64,000 nt of DNA, taken from assembly GCF_964204645.1 (NCBI RefSeq), contig NC_134027.1, positions 26,710,485 to 26,774,484 of the forward strand. The letters run 5' to 3'. Below the pieces are notes generated by a model. That model was not told the DNA's origin. It saw only the letters and a list, made by a program, of their open reading frames with translations, and searched no databases. This document shows, piece after piece, positions 47,819 to 59,700 of the stretch. The position numbers were made by a program, and so were the translations under genes. Source of the stretch: Tubulanus polymorphus. Lineage: Eukaryota > Nemertea > Palaeonemertea > Tubulaniformes > Tubulanidae. Position 1 is the first letter of the stretch. Every line of letters starts with the position of its first letter.

Positions 47819-48076
47819 CGCATGTGGTTATGTTATTATTTATATATGACGTCATCGACAAACTCGTCTTGGAACTAATGACGACCATTTTTTTATTACG
47901 GCTCTCTACTGGATTAGCCGGTTCCGGGACTCGGACACTTTGTGGGTACGGCGACGACAACTTGCAGTCGGTTACAAGTTCACACGCGGCGAGCGAGAAT
48001 ACAGAGTCCAGTGGAGCCTTTGAGAGATCGTTTAACAACGGAACCGTATTTTTAAACGTTTTTAACAAAGAAAAGG
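47819..48076 (+). promoter_or_regulatory. PABPN1: Candidate PABPN1 promoter and 5' UTR exon
   Basis: Contains TATTTATATATG followed by a palindromic CRE TGACGTCA (47847-47854), and then a segment ending at a possible donor AAAAG/GTTGG near 48075. This would splice to the acceptor before 48321. The first 75 bp duplicate, in inverted orientation, the block at 46888-46963. Confidence 0.5.
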
Positions 48077-48326
48077 TTGGAAAATGTATATGTATATTAT
48101 CTGAAATGTTTATTATGTTGGTTACAATTGGATAAATTAAACTTTTTTGTCAGAAAAATGTAAAAACTCAAGTAATGAACAAGTCAAGTTGAACGCTCTG
48201 GATAAATACAACTATTTACCAAACAAAAACGACGAAAATTACCTACGACGTGTAGTCGTACGGTGTAGCCTAATATTGACACTAAACCATCTTTCATATT
48301 TTATATCTTTGAATTTCTAGTGTAAA

Positions 48327-50550
48327 ATGGCAGAAAATGGTGATGGTGAACACGAATTTACCAACGATTCTACGACATTTGACGACGTGTCTACAGAAGG
48401 TTTAGGTACCGATGATGTTGATGTTTCACCAGGAGACACGACTGAAGATACAAATCCAGAAGATCCAGTAGGTTTTATATAAATCATGTTTTTCCATGAT
48501 AGATTTTGATTTCTTTTCGCTTTAATAGAATGAAATGATAATATTTGTAGGAACTTGAAGCAATTAAAGCTCGTGTTCGGGAAATGGAAGAGGAAGCTGA
48601 AAAATTAAAAGAAATGCAGAATGAAGTCGATAAACAAATGAATCTTAGTACAACATCGTCTTCTGGTCTAAGTAAGTACATACTATATAATATAAAAAAA
48701 CAATAATCTGATTCATGTGAAATGTAACAAAATGCAAGTTTTTCAGAAAATTTTGATCCTTTTTATGCAATATACCAGGGGCTGCAGTTGCTCAAAAGTT
48801 GGTAAGAGTTAACCAGTGGATAGTTAACATAGTGACAATTAAAATTTCATTGTTACTATGGTATTTAACCGCTGGTTATTTTTAACCAATTTTTGAGCAA
48901 CCGGTCCCAGGGTGCTTAGATTTTATGATCGAGCTACGAATTTAAGTCCACGAAATTTGATTTTAATTGGTCAGAATAAGACTATGAAAATCTGGAAAAG
49001 TTATGTGAAAATTCTAGAGTCCATCGATCTGATCAGTCACAGCGTAATGAGTATTTCTACAAAGTAGTATTTATTTTCAGCGAGTCCATTATCGATGTCA
49101 ATGGAGGAAAAAATCGACGCCGATGCCAGATCTATACACGTAGCTAATGTAAGTGATTATCTGGATACAGATTTCAGAAACAACAATGAATTCAGTTTGG
49201 ACGACGGAAATAAACGAACGTTATGATAATTTGCAGGTTGATTACGGTGCAACTGCTGAAGAATTAGAGCAACACTTTCACGGTTGCGGTTCTATAAACC
49301 GTGTTACGATTTTATGCGATAAATATACCGGGCATCCTAAAGGGTAATTATTATACGACGATAAACGGTCGAAATTTATTTCGCTCTCCGCTAATTGATT
49401 GTTATTATCGATAGGTTCGCGTACATCGAATTCGCGGATAAAGATTCAGTCACTACGGCCCAGGCTTTGAACGATTCGTTATTCAGAGGTCGACAAATAG
49501 CGGTAAAAATAAACTAAAATCAAACTCATTTATATCAATGATAATAATGATAATGTATTTTCTTATATAGCGCTTTACTTCAGTATAAAACTATATTCAG
49601 TAATTTAAAACGCTTGGAGAAGTTAAAATTTACAGATGGCTAAGATTAGTTGCAGTCATAAACTTTTCCATTTGCAATAACGGGACAATTGCTCAAACGT
49701 TGGTTACAGTTAACTGGTGGACAAATACCAAATTCAATTGTCTCTGTGGCATTCATCCATCCAATGAACTTTAACTAGCTTTCGAGCAACTGACCTAAGT
49801 GTAAGTCTTAGTTGTCATTTGGATATTTATCATCACATAACTGAAGTTGTCTCAATTTTTTAGTCCAAACTTGTAATTGCAAATCAATTAACTATTGCTT
49901 TAGTTATCATTTGGATCAGTCATCGATTTAATGACCATTACAGCGAAGACATGTTTTGCAAGATTAACTGTATCTAATATTGGGACCCTGAAGAACATTC
50001 ATTCCGTTGAAATGCTAAGAATGTCGCTGTTTTTTTTTTTTGTAGGTAATGGTGAAACGAACGAACAGACCGGGTATTTCATCGACGAACCGACCTCCGC
50101 GTGGTCGAGGACGAGGTCGAGGCAGAGGTTATAATCCGTATTTCTCTAGTTCATTTTCATCGTCGTACCGACCCCGTGGTCGCGGAATGTACAGGTCAGT
50201 CGCTTTCCATCCTATTCTAATTCTGTCTCTTCTAAGATTTCAATCAATTAAATTTCTTGTATAATATTTTCATTTAAATATTTCAGATTCACGCGTTTTT
50301 CTTTGTTATACATATACTTTTTCAGCAAATCAAATTCACTGTTGAAGACATTGCATGTTTTATCTCCTGATCTTAAGTTATGAAAACTGTAGTTTGCTTC
50401 CGTATGATGATTTATATTATTTGCTCGTAGATGTTTTTCATTTCAGAACGCGCAAGTATTTTTTCTAATCAGAGACATGAGAGTAAAATTGTAATTCTAT
50501 TGTTTTCTCTATTTCTCAGACCTAGACGACCGTGGTATTCTCCGTATTAG
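48327..50550 (+). CDS. PABPN1: PABPN1, nuclear poly(A)-binding protein
   Basis: Nuclear poly(A)-binding protein that stimulates poly(A) polymerase and sets tail length. Coding exons 48327-48467, 48551-48671, 49081-49148, 49237-49343, 49415-49502, 50046-50194 and 50520-50550 sum to 705 nt (234 aa), close to the fly orthologue. An acidic N-terminus ([11 protein letters not shown]) is followed by the coiled helix [20 protein letters not shown] that activates the polymerase. The single RRM follows: RNP2 SIHVANVDY and RNP1 KGFAYIEF, with [20 protein letters not shown] between. The Arg/Gly-rich tail ([14 protein letters not shown]) ends in PWYSPY, the conserved nuclear-import terminus. No polyalanine start is present. 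A plus-strand AATAAA at 51474-51479 is the likely polyadenylation signal. Two introns carry family-A palindromic elements. Confidence 0.95.
48777..48911. mobile_element. Family A palindromic MITE, copy 4
   Basis: About 135 bp in a PABPN1 intron. It starts GGGGCTGCAGTTGCTCAAAA and ends with the inverted TTTTTGAGCAACCGGTCCCA. It is one of the best-preserved copies, with arms spanning most of the element. Confidence 0.75.
49680..49798. mobile_element. Family A palindromic MITE, copy 5 (diverged)
   Basis: Starts CGGGACAATTGCTCAAACGT and ends with the inverted CTAGCTTTCGAGCAACTGAC, in the intron before PABPN1 exon 50046-50194. Confidence 0.6.
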
Positions 50551-52947
50551 ATGTTGTTGCTGAAGCTTCACACACAAAATAGTAAATTGGCAGAAAAAAA
50601 AGAAACGAAAGAAAAAGAAAAAAAAAAGCAGTCAAAATAATGAATGAAAATTGATGAAAAAAAATATATATATAAAGAAAAGATACTGCGAAAAAATAAA
50701 AATATTTAAAAAAAAAGAGATGAAAAAAGATACTGCTAGAAAAAAAAATACTGCCAAATTTAGAATACCTGTTCATTGTATACTGATACTACATCTTTCG
50801 ATTTCAGAATTCAGAAAACTTTATCGCGATTATTGACTGTTTTTAAAGGCGAATGGAGTTTGTGTGTTAATATGTTTTTTGCAGGATATTTTCTCGTGCG
50901 GTGTTTGTGCAGATGTGACAGCTCGGCTCATAATGTGAACGTTTCTGCTTCTACTTTACGTAATTCATTATTTCTGATGAAACCTCAAACTTTTTAACGT
51001 GTAAATATTGTCAAAAGCTGCGGTTCATGAAATTGAAAACTGGACTTCTTACCGCAAACGAAATGAGCACAGCATTCCTCGGAAGTTTGCATTTAATCTG
51101 ATGAATATTGATAGATAGCAAGTTATTTCAAGCTATTCTTCTATGTAATTGTACTACCATACATAGTTGTTTGTGACTGTTTTATGTCAATATCTTCATT
51201 CTGCTAATCAGAAATGTTCACTTGGCGTAGATTTCAAATTTTTCACTACCTGCTTCATTCTATTACTCAATGTTCTGTAAATCTTCCATCCAAACTACTA
51301 AAAATGATAATCTTGTGTTTGTCATTAGAACTGATATAACGTTTGAAATTATTAGTAGTGTGAAAAATAAGAGTCAGTAATCTGAAGTTGAAATATCATT
51401 TGGCTTTGTTTTAATCTTTGGTACAATCATAAATTTTGTCAGAAATGTCAGATTTCCTTTTTAGTTTGAAAAAAATAAAATCTTACATTATTCACGTGCC
51501 TTTAGTTTATAACTTGTTGTTTATTTTAGTATGGATTTGAGGAATATCAGTACAATGGATCTGAGGAATATCGGTACAATGGATAGGAGCATCAGTACCA
51601 GTTGGACAATAAGAGTACATGGAACAAACCCTTTTAAGCCCTTTTAAGAAAAGTATTTAACCATATTGTCCTCCATTGTGTAACCAGATTTGGAATAACA
51701 AATTTCAACATTTGTACAAAAGCTAAGTTTTATAACGATATGCTGTTCAAACATCATGAATTATAGGCCAGGGTATTGTTAATGATCATGAATAGACCAC
51801 ATCAGACTGGTCTTCACAGCTAAATGCTCACTAAACTGATGACCAGTCTCACATAACACATTCGCCACAGTTCAGTGATTAGCACATTTGGCTTGAAAAT
51901 TGGGTTCAAATCTCTGCAGAGCTAGAGTTAGGTCACAGCTACATACACATTTATTCTGAATAAGATGAATATATTTCTAGCAGGTTTTGGTTTTGGTTGC
52001 ACGCAAGAAAAGATTTCCATCCCTTTTGGATTCCTTCCAATTTCGTAAGCTTTTTTGGGTTAAAAACATGAAATTCATCTGGCGGTATGATGGGATACAA
52101 CTAAGTTTAGACGATTTTAGGTGAAAAACTGACTGACACAAATAAATCATCATTTTGAAAATAAATGCTTTGTTTATTTGCATGGCACATATATAACAGG
52201 TAATGTACATGATGAAACTGAATTTAGGTTAGTTCTACAAGCTTCAATATCTGGAACTGAAAATAGCTAACATTTCTTTATGATACATTCCTATTACATG
52301 TACAGTGTTATAATGATATTCGTCACCATCTATATACAATAGATTGCAGTACATACAACTCTCAATCACTGATATCTGAAATAATTAACTATCGTCCAGT
52401 TATTGAAAAATAAGACATGAAAATCAAATAAACATTCTGCTCCAAATGCCCTAAAACATTGTCCGCATGTTTATACGTCGAAATATATGTGTGTGTGTGC
52501 AAAAACAGATTATAAATGCTTACATGATAAAGCAAAAGATTTTGATGTAAGTAAAAATAAAAATATTTTCATTTAATATATCTACACGTACATAACATTT
52601 GAGTAAGGTAATAATATTCTGAGAGAGAGAACTGAATTTCTTCATCACGAGATCAATAACGTCACAAACCCTGCTTCACTTGTAAGTAATCACTGAGTAC
52701 TCTTGCAGCTTGCGGTTTATTCAATCTACCGATTGTTTTAACTCTTCTTACTCAGTATTCAGCCAGTTTTGCCAGCTGTATTTCAATATATATTCTGTCT
52801 CTATAACAGGGGGGCCGAACCGGAAATCTGTACTCGCGACCTGTGAACTTTTCGAGCAGTTGACACGATGCGACACGTCTGCCCGATCTTCAGAATTTGT
52901 GCTCAGTGAATCAGCAATGTTTTAATCGATACTAGCAGCAGTTGATG
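50551..52947. other. PABPN1 3' UTR and convergent intergenic region
   Basis: Contains an A-rich tract (50590-50760), the AATAAA at 51474-51479, a short three-copy repeat of GGAATATCAGTACAATGGAT type at 51536-51600, and a tRNA-like fragment near 51868-51920. A minus-strand AATAAA (TTTATT at 52173-52178) may end the WD40 gene. No coding exon was found. Confidence 0.55.
51860..51930 (+). mobile_element. tRNA-like SINE fragment
   Basis: CAGTGATTAGCACATTTGG resembles an A box and TGGGTTCAAATCTCTGC a B box, at roughly tRNA spacing. No complete cloverleaf is evident. Confidence 0.4.
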
Positions 52948-55900
52948 CTATGTAAGTTCACCGTATTCCGAAACTCCATGATTCGGCGACCCGAGTCTCA
53001 TAACCCCTACTGAGCGATCTTTAGACGCCGTTACCAGATCTACAATAAACTCATTAAGGAATAAACGAAGAGACAAGAGCAGGGGCGATGCTAGGAGGTT
53101 CCCTAAAACGTCCAGAAAGATTTGGCATTGAGCTCATTGACACTCAGTGTCTTACAGAGGGAGAGAGTTAGGGGGGATGTGCTCCCTCTAATCCTCTCCC
53201 CTCATAAGACACTTCTTGTAAATTTACAATTCTCTCAACGCTTCAGCCAACTGTCATTTGAAGTTTGAAACCCCTAGTTAAATCCCTGGATCTTTAGAAA
53301 TATTGGTAGTAAATTGTAAATAAATGGATACATTCATCGTATGGAGAAATATCCATATCTTCAACATCGGCTTTATGCGTGTAAACATCTCCTAAATACT
53401 CGTGATAATCGGGCCATCTACGATACCGACGTATAACACCTCTATCACACGCCGTGTATAGCATACTTCCATTAGAAGTATACCTTCAAATAAACAATAC
53501 ATTCACAATTAATCAAATGCACACAGTACTATCTTTACTTATTAGAAACTTTACTTATTGGTTTATAGACTGGTCTTAGATCAAATCCTTGAGACCAAAC
53601 CTTGATAATAATAATAATAATTTTATTTTCATCATATGTCATACAAGAGTAGTATCTTACATTGTAGGAATTCTCATAGTTTTAAGATATATAAGATGAG
53701 GGACACAGTGCAAGCCTAGGGCTGTACGAATAATTACTAAGGCACATTGCCCACTTGATTGGAAATAATGTTCCAGTGCCTACCTTATTTTCCACAGGGG
53801 CATATCTCCGTTTTCTTTAAGTTTTTCTTGAATACCAGAATCAGGAAGGTAAGCGCACGCGTAACTACCGCCCATCATTATCAAACCTATATCAAACAAA
53901 TAAACAACAATTATCAATCGTATTCGAAGTGCTGGAATTCTAAACAAATTATAAATATGTTTCTCTTTTCTTCTTACTCGCGAAACCATCATCTTGAACG
54001 GATCCGTAATGTTCAGGTGTAGGACATACACTGTTTAAACTATGACCAGCGTCAATCGCGTGAACTATTTTACCATCGAACGTAAGAACCTGAAATTAAT
54101 TCAAAGAGAATCAGTTTATACATCATTGGTTTATAGGCCTATATTTATCATACACGCTATAGTGGATAGATAGTGATGATAGTGATGATGCCAGTCAACA
54201 AATTATTGTTTTATAGTAACTTAAGATTAACTCTATCCATGGTAAGCAATCTTTATTATATTCATTACTATAAAGAGACCATAAAAATTAAAGTTTTCCT
54301 TCATTTCATCAGTTTTCAAGCAGACCTGTCACCACAGGTCCCGAGAAGCTCTGCAAAATGGCGCGAGCTGCCGTGTGAGGTCTCGCTTCAAAATTATTGT
54401 TTTATAGTAACTTAAGATTAACTCTATCCATGGTAAGCAATCTTTATTATATTCATTACTATAAAGAGACCATAAAAATTAAAGTTTTCCTTCATTTCAT
54501 CAGTTTTCAAGCAGACCTGTCACCACAGGTCCCGAGAAGCTCTGCAAAATGGCGCGAGCTGCCGTGTGAGGTCTCGCTTCAAAATTATTGTTTTATAGTA
54601 ACTTAAGATTAACTTTATCCATGGTAAGCAATCTTTATTAATTCAAAGAGAATCAGTTTATACATCACTGGTTTATAGGCCTATATTTATCATACAGACT
54701 AGAATGGATAGATAGTGATGATACATACTTTACACATGCCATCAGCACCGGCAGTCAACAGGATCCTACCACGATCGCCCCACGGCCATGTTTCATGTAG
54801 GAACGTCACATCTCGGATGTTATCTGTATGAACCTGTTTTATTTTGAATTTTTAGAGAATGAGTTAAGATAAGGAAAAAAACTTCAGCTGATTTTCAACC
54901 ACATACACAATTGCCACAGGGGCTTGTCACATTTGATAGTAGATGGATTAAATCAGTATCCCTAATTCTTTTTTATACAGGAATACAGGGGTTAGTTATT
55001 ATTGATACTGGTGTGATCCATTCCTATCAAATGCAGCTTGTACATATAGTGGCCTATTTCTATCCCTCCTCCAGAAGTGTATGAACTTCACTCCTAAACC
55101 TAAAGCTACTTACATCATTGATAAAATCGAGTGGCAATGGCATTCGAAAATCGAACAACGTCAAACCCTATAAATACAGACAGATCAGAGTTCATTCATT
55201 TAAGAGCAGCGAGATTTCGGTTTACTGGAAACTATTAGAGAAAATACCTTTCCATTTACGCAGCAGCAGACGGCGATGTTAGGAGCGAGAGGATCAGCTG
55301 CAAGTCCTGTTCGATCTCGTCCATTAAACGCACCTAAAATACATTGAGATTATAGTAAATATTCAAACAGTTTTAATATACTCTGTTCATTTGTGATTGG
55401 ATTAACTAATTAACTAATGACGTCATTTGAATAAGTTGTAAATACAATGATAGTTTGATCATATGTTAGATGTATTAGAATACTTGCAATTATCATATGA
55501 TAAAATCTGAGTTCCTCTTTCAATGTCAATCATAGCGAGTCTTCTAGCAGTCGTAGTAGCAAGAATCTGAAATAATCAATCAACTCAAATATCAAACAAA
55601 CCGCCTTTTATTTTTGTTTGGTGGCTATTTGAGTGAACTCACCCTGGCTCCGTCACAAGTAAAACGCACTGCGTTGATATTCCTCGCTAAACTTACTGTA
55701 GTTATCTAAACAAATATAAACAATAACCATTAATCAGAAATCCAGTTGTGCAGAGACCAGAAGTGTTCATAAGTTGCCAGATTGGCTTCAGAATGTTGAA
55801 GAATCGGGAAAAAATTCAATTCTCATGTGAAATACTTACAGCATAACTTTGAATGTATTCAGCTTTTTTAGCTGAATAAAGATTGACTTTACCATCATAG

Positions 55901-56083
55901 GCTCCGGAACAAAACAAATAGCGATCCTATTAGTGAAAACAGATCATATTTATAGCCTATATAAGGAAATGTATCTAAAACGATTGCAAATATTCTGATA
56001 GAAATTACCTTCGGATGAAATGCGACTCCTCTAACGCTACCCTGATGATAGCGTAGAAACTGAACCGGACCTTCTCTCTGCAT
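52948..56083 (-). CDS. WD40-repeat-like protein, identity not recognised
   Basis: Eleven coding exons: 56009-56083 (ATG at 56083-56081, MQREGPVQFLRYHQGSVRG), 55840-55926, 55643-55705, 55488-55566, 55248-55333, 55114-55167, 54729-54833, 53978-54089, 53784-53886, 53332-53483, 52948-53039 (TAG 52950-52948). They sum to 1,008 nt (335 aa). WD-like signatures are SVRGVAFHPKDRYLFCSGAY followed by DGKVNLY, NINAVRFTCDGARILATTTA, HTDNIRDVTF, ADGMCKVLTFDGKIVHAIDA and MDISPYDEYLVTASKDRSVG, consistent with a single beta-propeller and presumably a scaffold role. One junction uses a GC donor (55487-55486), needed to keep frame (YDN-C-AFNGRDR). The start is uncertain: the frame stays open upstream in the same exon. 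A 5' UTR exon probably lies at 56447-56640. I could not assign an orthologue. Confidence 0.85.
54097..54715. repeat. 191-bp tandem duplication within an intron of the WD40 gene
   Basis: A 191-bp unit starts at 54201, 54392 and 54583 (third copy partial, ending about 54640). It contains TTTTATAGTAACTTAAGATT and GCAAAATGGCGCGAGCTGCC. The bases flanking the array (54097-54185 and 54640-54715, AATTCAAAGAGAATCAGTTT and TTATAGGCCTATATTTATCA) are also duplicated, so the array sits inside a larger direct repeat. The copies are nearly identical, implying recent origin. The two long open frames here are by-products. Confidence 0.9.
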
Positions 56084-56446
56084 CTTCTTCACATCTACAA
56101 CAGGTTTACTGTGGGTGCCTGTTACAACAGATTCAGAGACAATATCAGTCAACTCCAGATTAATCAAGATAGATTTCAACAAGTCAGGTCAGTAACCGGA
56201 ATAAAGAGTTTTAGAATCATAATCAGATAATCTATACACAAGCCTCTATCCGATGAAAAAGGAACAGCGAAAAAGCATGGATGATAACTTGTGTACAAAA
56301 CATTAGCCTACATTTACAAAAAAAGATTAATTGAATTGGACATGATGGGAGATAAGTCTCAATTTTCAGAGGAGAAACAGTTATTTCTATCCAATCGAGT
56401 CATTTGAAATTACGCGAGTAAGTGTGAAATAAAATGTAGAACTTAC

Positions 56447-56772
56447 ATAGAATTGAGTGCAATGAACTGAAGCATCGAATAGGCGAATATCAGAAATGAG
56501 AAACCCAACCAACCAGGAAGTGTAACCTTTCTGAACCCGGAAGTGAAAATCGAAGAAGAAAAACATTGATAAAATGCGGAATAAATGGTGTATAAATTAC
56601 AGACAGGTGACGACAGTATATCGAACAGATAACTCACAGTTAGAACTGATTATTTAGAAAGAAACTAATGTTGACAGAAACTGGTTAGAGGCGAGTAGAA
56701 TAAAGAATATATAGCCATAAACAAGACGCACTAATTATCGAACTAAACCGACTGTAAAATAGTGAAGATCTT
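56447..56772. promoter_or_regulatory. Divergent promoter region of the WD40 gene and TPRA1
   Basis: A minus-strand donor at 56446-56445 ends a probable 5' UTR exon of the WD40 gene; it contains CACTTCCGGG (ETS-type) sites near 56515-56545. TPRA1 starts at 56773 on the plus strand. The spacing leaves only a short shared upstream region. Start sites are inferred. Confidence 0.5.
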
Positions 56773-59700
56773 ATGATCGTTGAAATGGAAAACGGTTCGA
56801 CAACGACTCCGATAACGAGTACAACGAGCGCCGTTATAACTCCGAATGCATCGATATCACCTCAACCAATACAAGAACACTTCTGTCAAGCTGTTCTGTT
56901 TGATGAAATAGGGAGTGGTGACAAGTGAGTCAATTGATCATGAGTAATATTCATTTATCCAGTTTCTTTTTTCAAAATCTGTCAAAGACCTATTTCTATC
57001 TTTCAGACAAGTGCGGATATGGGATTTGATTATATTTTTGCCAAACACAGTTTTTCTTATTTTCCTGCTCTGTCAAATTCGTCCTGCCTGCAAAAAATTG
57101 AAGAGTTCCCAAAGTCCGATATTCACGGCATTCTATGGTCTCGTAAGTAAGATATGAATCTATCTGCTGTAAAAGGAATAAAAGCAATTGTTTTATACCA
57201 TTTGTGTTTTGTATTGTAGGTATTGTCAGTAGCTATAGTAGGTGAAGTTAGATGTATTGTATCAATGAGTGTTAATGCTGCTAAAGTAGCTGGTGACGTA
57301 ACTGATAGGGTAAGTTATCAACCTCATTTAACTGATTACTAAAAAAATACGGATTTTGAGATGATAGAATTTTACATTTTGACTTTTCCCTATTAAGGTT
57401 CTATGGTTGCTACTTCGTTTTTCTCTACTGGCTACAGAGATGTCGGTGCTTGTATTTGGTCTAGCATTTGGTGAGATAACCCATAATCAAAAAAAAGATA
57501 AACTATGAAAGATTTCCAAAATTTATCGTCACTATCATTTATTTGTTTCCGATTGTGGGTTTTTCTGCTAACCGCGATGAATCATTTTTGAGTGTTATGT
57601 GATTATTATTTTCAGGTCACCTCGACAGTAGAACTAGTATCAGACGTGTGCTATTTGTAACATTCTTTCTTGCCCTGATTTACTCTGTAGCTCAGGTAAA
57701 ATATACAAGTGTTCGTAGTTCCATAGATCTTCCTCTAAATGACTAGTTTGTTTATTTTCAATGCTTCGATCTTGCAATAGGAATAATTTTCTTAGTCATT
57801 TGATTACAATAGTTATTTCTTGAGTCCCTTACAAATCCACCATACCTGCAGGGAATGAAACAATTTCAGTTTGATTTTGAATTCGGAATTAGCATGATTT
57901 TTTCTAGAAACTTTTGTTCCAGTTCATGTAAATAAACATCGATCTAGCCTGAATGTAGACCTTATTATCAAATCTTAACTGTCAAACTTGGACGTGATTT
58001 TAGTCCCAAATTACTTTTTGTGTGTTTTCCATATTAATGACAAATTTTCTTAACTCATTCTCAGGGCACATTAGAATTTGTGAAGAAGGACAATCGAAGA
58101 ATATCTTCACCATCGCATAATTTTGATATTTTCGGTCACGGAGGAATGATCTTCTTTTGCGCGAGTTCTTCTTTCTTTTTTATTGTAAGTACCCGGTGTA
58201 ATAGAAATTCATAATTCTCAACGATTTCCGATGAAATACAGCAGAATTTTGCTTTAAACATTTTCAGATATATTTTGTGATATCTATTCTTCCATTGTTG
58301 AGCCTTCCTTCACGATACCCGCTACCGAGTAAGTATCTAAGCTTTCTAATCTCTCATACAGTAGAACCCGCTTAATCCAGATCATTTGGAACTAACAGAA
58401 TCTGGTTTTATGAAAAATCGGGATTAAACATCATATTTTACATAGGGGTCATTCATTTATTACGTACGCATTAGGGGAGGGGGGGGTCAGTGCAATTGCC
58501 TACTGTAAAGCTTAATGTATACGAAGAAATGGCCGATTTTGCGTACAGAGGGGGAGGGGGGTTGATAAAGTAAAATTTTATGCATACGTGATAAATGAAC
58601 AATCCCATATGTAAGTGGGGCTGTTAATAATAATTATCAGATCAAAATTCTGATCTGAACTGATCTGAATTAAGTGGGTTTGACTTGCTGGTATACTTGA
58701 ATTTTGAGAAATCCTATTTTGTTGATATTTTAATTATTTACAGCTCGAAGAGGTTTCTATTATTACACCGGTTTTCTGTGTATAATGAATGCTGCTACTA
58801 CTATTGGGAGTGCGTTAATATATAGTGAAATCACTGATGGTATCTGGTAAGTGATTCATGATTCTACCTTTCTCAAATAATCAACTTCGAATGGGAATCC
58901 TTCTCCTAATGAAACTTTTTACGATTACTTTTCCAGTGTAGTCGATGTTACAACTTTCATATATTTCGCACTTTTCGCTCCTTTGATTTATGGTACATTC
59001 CTTCGAGAATTCTTCAAGTAAGTTTCTACATTCAGCATAAAAACAGGGTAGTCACTGTATACGTTTGACTGGTTTTATAATTAGAAGTTATGAGCTTTGA
59101 CAACTAGTGCATAGCTTCATCTGGTTAAAGACTCATTAACTTGATAAGCTTTCATTAAAATCAGTTAACCTACACAGTACGACCTGTTAGTGGTTTATTG
59201 ATTTGACACTAGGTTAACATTTAAGCGGCCTCAGTAATGTTTGATGTTGCATTCACTATCAGTAAAAAGCTGGCTCGAATCCTGCTGGCTACTTACAGTG
59301 TGTTTACAATGTGGGCAATACCTAAAAGCTGTGGTCTCATAGTGAGGTTAAATGAACAACCTAATAGGGTTATATATAGTCTTGGGAAATCAAGATTTGA
59401 ATGCTGTAAAGCAAAAACAAACCAAACTGAAAACTGAAATATCTCAATTATTACATCTGAAATCTTTCTATTCTAGTAGGATTGATAATTTATAACTTGT
59501 CTCTGATTATTGAACTGATATGTTTTGTGTATTTGATTATCCAGAACGGTTCTCCCGACGAGTATACTATTCTCGTATAAGACACAGATCGATGAATTAG
59601 CCGATGATGAAGTGATTATGCCTCATCAATCTTCAACGTCTGCAACCGATACATCCGCGACTCTGACGATCTACGACAGCACGCAGTTTGACACTAATTC

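Noticed and set aside
53294-53331. WD40 protein ending at an in-frame TAA at 53296-53294
   Set aside because: A donor at 53331 joins in phase to exon 52948-53039, which encodes LVTASKDRSVGVMR, a natural continuation. The TAA would be intronic.
54173-54606. Two frames sharing the same 60-odd residues
   Set aside because: Created by the 191-bp intronic duplication. They start within repeat sequence and have no splice or family support.
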